NCBI GenBank assembly: GCA_903905325.1
Contig: CAIVGA010000047.1
Location: 1 to 12,701 of the forward strand
Source: an uncultured bacterium
Lineage (GTDB): Bacteria > Patescibacteriota > Minisyncoccia > Phycocordibacterales > PALSA-1337
Direction of reading: 5' to 3'
DNA: 12,701 nt
In this document: piece after piece, positions 12,233 through 12,701 of the stretch
How the letters are laid out: each line of letters begins with the position of its first letter
Position numbering within the stretch: position 1 is the stretch's first letter
Notes under the pieces: model-generated
What the model saw: the letters and a program-made list of their open reading frames with translations, nothing else
Databases searched by the model: none
Told to the model about the DNA's origin: nothing
Program-made: the position numbers and the translations under genes

Positions 12233-12353
12233 TTTTTTACTTGTAAAAGTATGAGTTTTTGATATGGTTGTTGTAGACATTGGAAATGATCGAACTTGAA
12301 TATCAAACTTGAAATAGAATTTAGTGTAATCAAAAGCGAAAGGAGAATTGGTC
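12233..12353 (+). other. Intergenic gap after pgk: weak hairpin and ribosome site only
   Basis: A T6 run follows the pgk stop, and TTTTA/TAAAA (12235-12239, 12244-12248) could form a 5-bp AT hairpin before another T5 run (12256-12260). This is a poor terminator. AACTTGAA occurs twice (12293-12300, 12307-12314). I see no convincing promoter. AAGGAG at 12340-12345 belongs to the next ORF. Confidence 0.3.
12340..12345 (+). promoter_or_regulatory. Strong ribosome binding site AAGGAG
   Basis: It lies 8 nt before ATG 12354 and decides for that start over the TTG at 12348. Confidence 0.7.
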
Positions 12354-12590
12354 ATGAATCTACGTGGAGTTGAACACGGTCTTGTTCAAGGTTGTTCTGG
12401 TTTAACAAATGTTTATCGTACGGGATATTGGTACCATAAACTTTTGAAGTTTTGCCCAGGTTTTTCTTTGGAGGGAATAGAATCGGTTGAGAAGACGACG
12501 ACCTTTCCCAAAAGAGAAGGCAACATGCCAATGCGTGCCGATGGAATTACGCCAGTGGAATACTTTCCAAAGTGTATTTATGTGAGTTAA
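12354..12590 (+). CDS. Truncated dihydroorotate dehydrogenase-like N-terminal fragment (78 residues)
   Basis: The sequence begins MNLRGVEHGLVQGCSGLTNV and contains VEKTTTFPKREGNMPMR. The latter resembles the FMN-barrel N-terminal motif of class 1 dihydroorotate dehydrogenases (K-S/T-T-T/S...K/P-REGN-x-P-x-R, as in Lactococcus PyrDA), which oxidise dihydroorotate in pyrimidine synthesis. A Gly/Ser segment (GCSGL) sits about where these enzymes have their ASG motif. The frame ends after PVEYFPKCIYVS, whereas the family continues for more than 200 residues. I see no continuation in the other frames up to 12663. The ribosome site is strong. It could be a decayed gene or a stand-alone small protein. 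The family match is by motif recall only. Confidence 0.5.
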   Translation: MNLRGVEHGLVQGCSGLTNVYRTGYWYHKLLKFCPGFSLEGIESVEKTTTFPKREGNMPMRADGITPVEYFPKCIYVS

Positions 12591-12663
12591 TGGTAATTTA
12601 AGCAGTCTGAAATGACGATTCTGTGTTAGCCTGTATTGGTAAAAGATTAATTAACTACATACC

Positions 12664-12701
12664 ATGCGTAAAAAAAGTGTCCAGAATGCAGTAAAACGGA
12701 G
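12664..12701 (+). CDS. Possible start of a further gene, truncated by the right edge
   Basis: ATG 12664 opens a basic frame (MRKKSVQNAVKR) that is still open at the edge. There is no Shine-Dalgarno and no clear promoter. Twelve codons are too few to assign anything; the call is only that a gene could begin here. Confidence 0.25.
   Translation, partial: MRKKSVQNAVKR

Noticed and set aside
12235..12260. Terminator after pgk
   Set aside because: The stem is 5 AT pairs only, so it is not called as a terminator.
1..12701. tRNA, rRNA, CRISPR array, toxin-antitoxin or phage defence genes
   Set aside because: I looked for cloverleaf-like segments, regularly spaced repeats and defence-type motifs on both strands and saw none that could be supported.

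Overview
The window looks like a chromosomal segment from a small-genome bacterium of the Candidate Phyla Radiation (Patescibacteria, probably Parcubacteria-like). This is an inference from four things: the AT-rich DNA; core genes that lack Shine-Dalgarno sites, several apparently leaderless; a PilB/PilC/pseudopilin gene order followed by very divergent secreted pilin-like proteins; and divergent tpi and pgk versions. TGA is used as a stop (6750-6752), so the UGA-glycine code of Gracilibacteria/Absconditabacteria does not apply.

Layout. (1) Positions 1-1064, minus strand: the first 354 codons of nusA, running off the left edge. (2) 1065-1288: a divergent intergenic region with a minus-strand promoter, a roughly 117-nt nusA leader holding three small GC-rich hairpins (one terminator-like), and a probable extended -10 promoter for the next operon. 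(3) 1289-8248, plus strand: a tight five-gene type IV pilus/type II secretion-like operon, made of the assembly ATPase (pilB), the platform protein (pilC), a 601-residue multidomain pseudopilin, a PilW/GspJ-like pseudopilin and a PilX/GspK-like protein. No major pilin, prepilin peptidase, PilT or PilMNO gene is in the window. (4) 8302-9682: a complete IS3-family insertion sequence on the minus strand with imperfect terminal inverted repeats and a perfect 4-bp target duplication (TAAC). It sits in the loop of what was a 9-bp-stem terminator shared by two converging transcription units. The transposase is made by -1 frameshifting, with a slippery heptamer, a hairpin and a possible pseudoknot all visible. 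(5) 9712-10181, minus strand: a broken gene region with an AroQ-type chorismate mutase missing about 16 codons and frameshifted, followed in frame by a CxxC/CxxC zinc-ribbon-like tail; a short ORF with a strong ribosome site precedes it. (6) 10286-12232, plus strand: tpiA and pgk, two lower-glycolysis genes 18 nt apart, driven from a promoter that overlaps the divergent minus-strand promoter. (7) 12354-12590: a 78-residue ORF resembling the N-terminal end of a dihydroorotate dehydrogenase-like protein, with a strong ribosome site but truncated. (8) 12664 to the end: a possible start of another gene.

How it fits together: the pilus genes would power (PilB), anchor (PilC) and initiate or tip (the three pseudopilin-like proteins) a surface filament, plausibly used for host contact or DNA uptake. 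tpiA and pgk are ordinary carbon metabolism. The chorismate mutase and dihydroorotate dehydrogenase remnants are consistent with continuing loss of biosynthesis. I do not see a wholly new system. The most distinctive items are the IS inserted inside a bidirectional terminator, its unusual frameshift cassette, the nested-domain pseudopilin, the leaderless promoter geometry, and the recurring TCCGCC/GGCGGA terminator-like hairpins.
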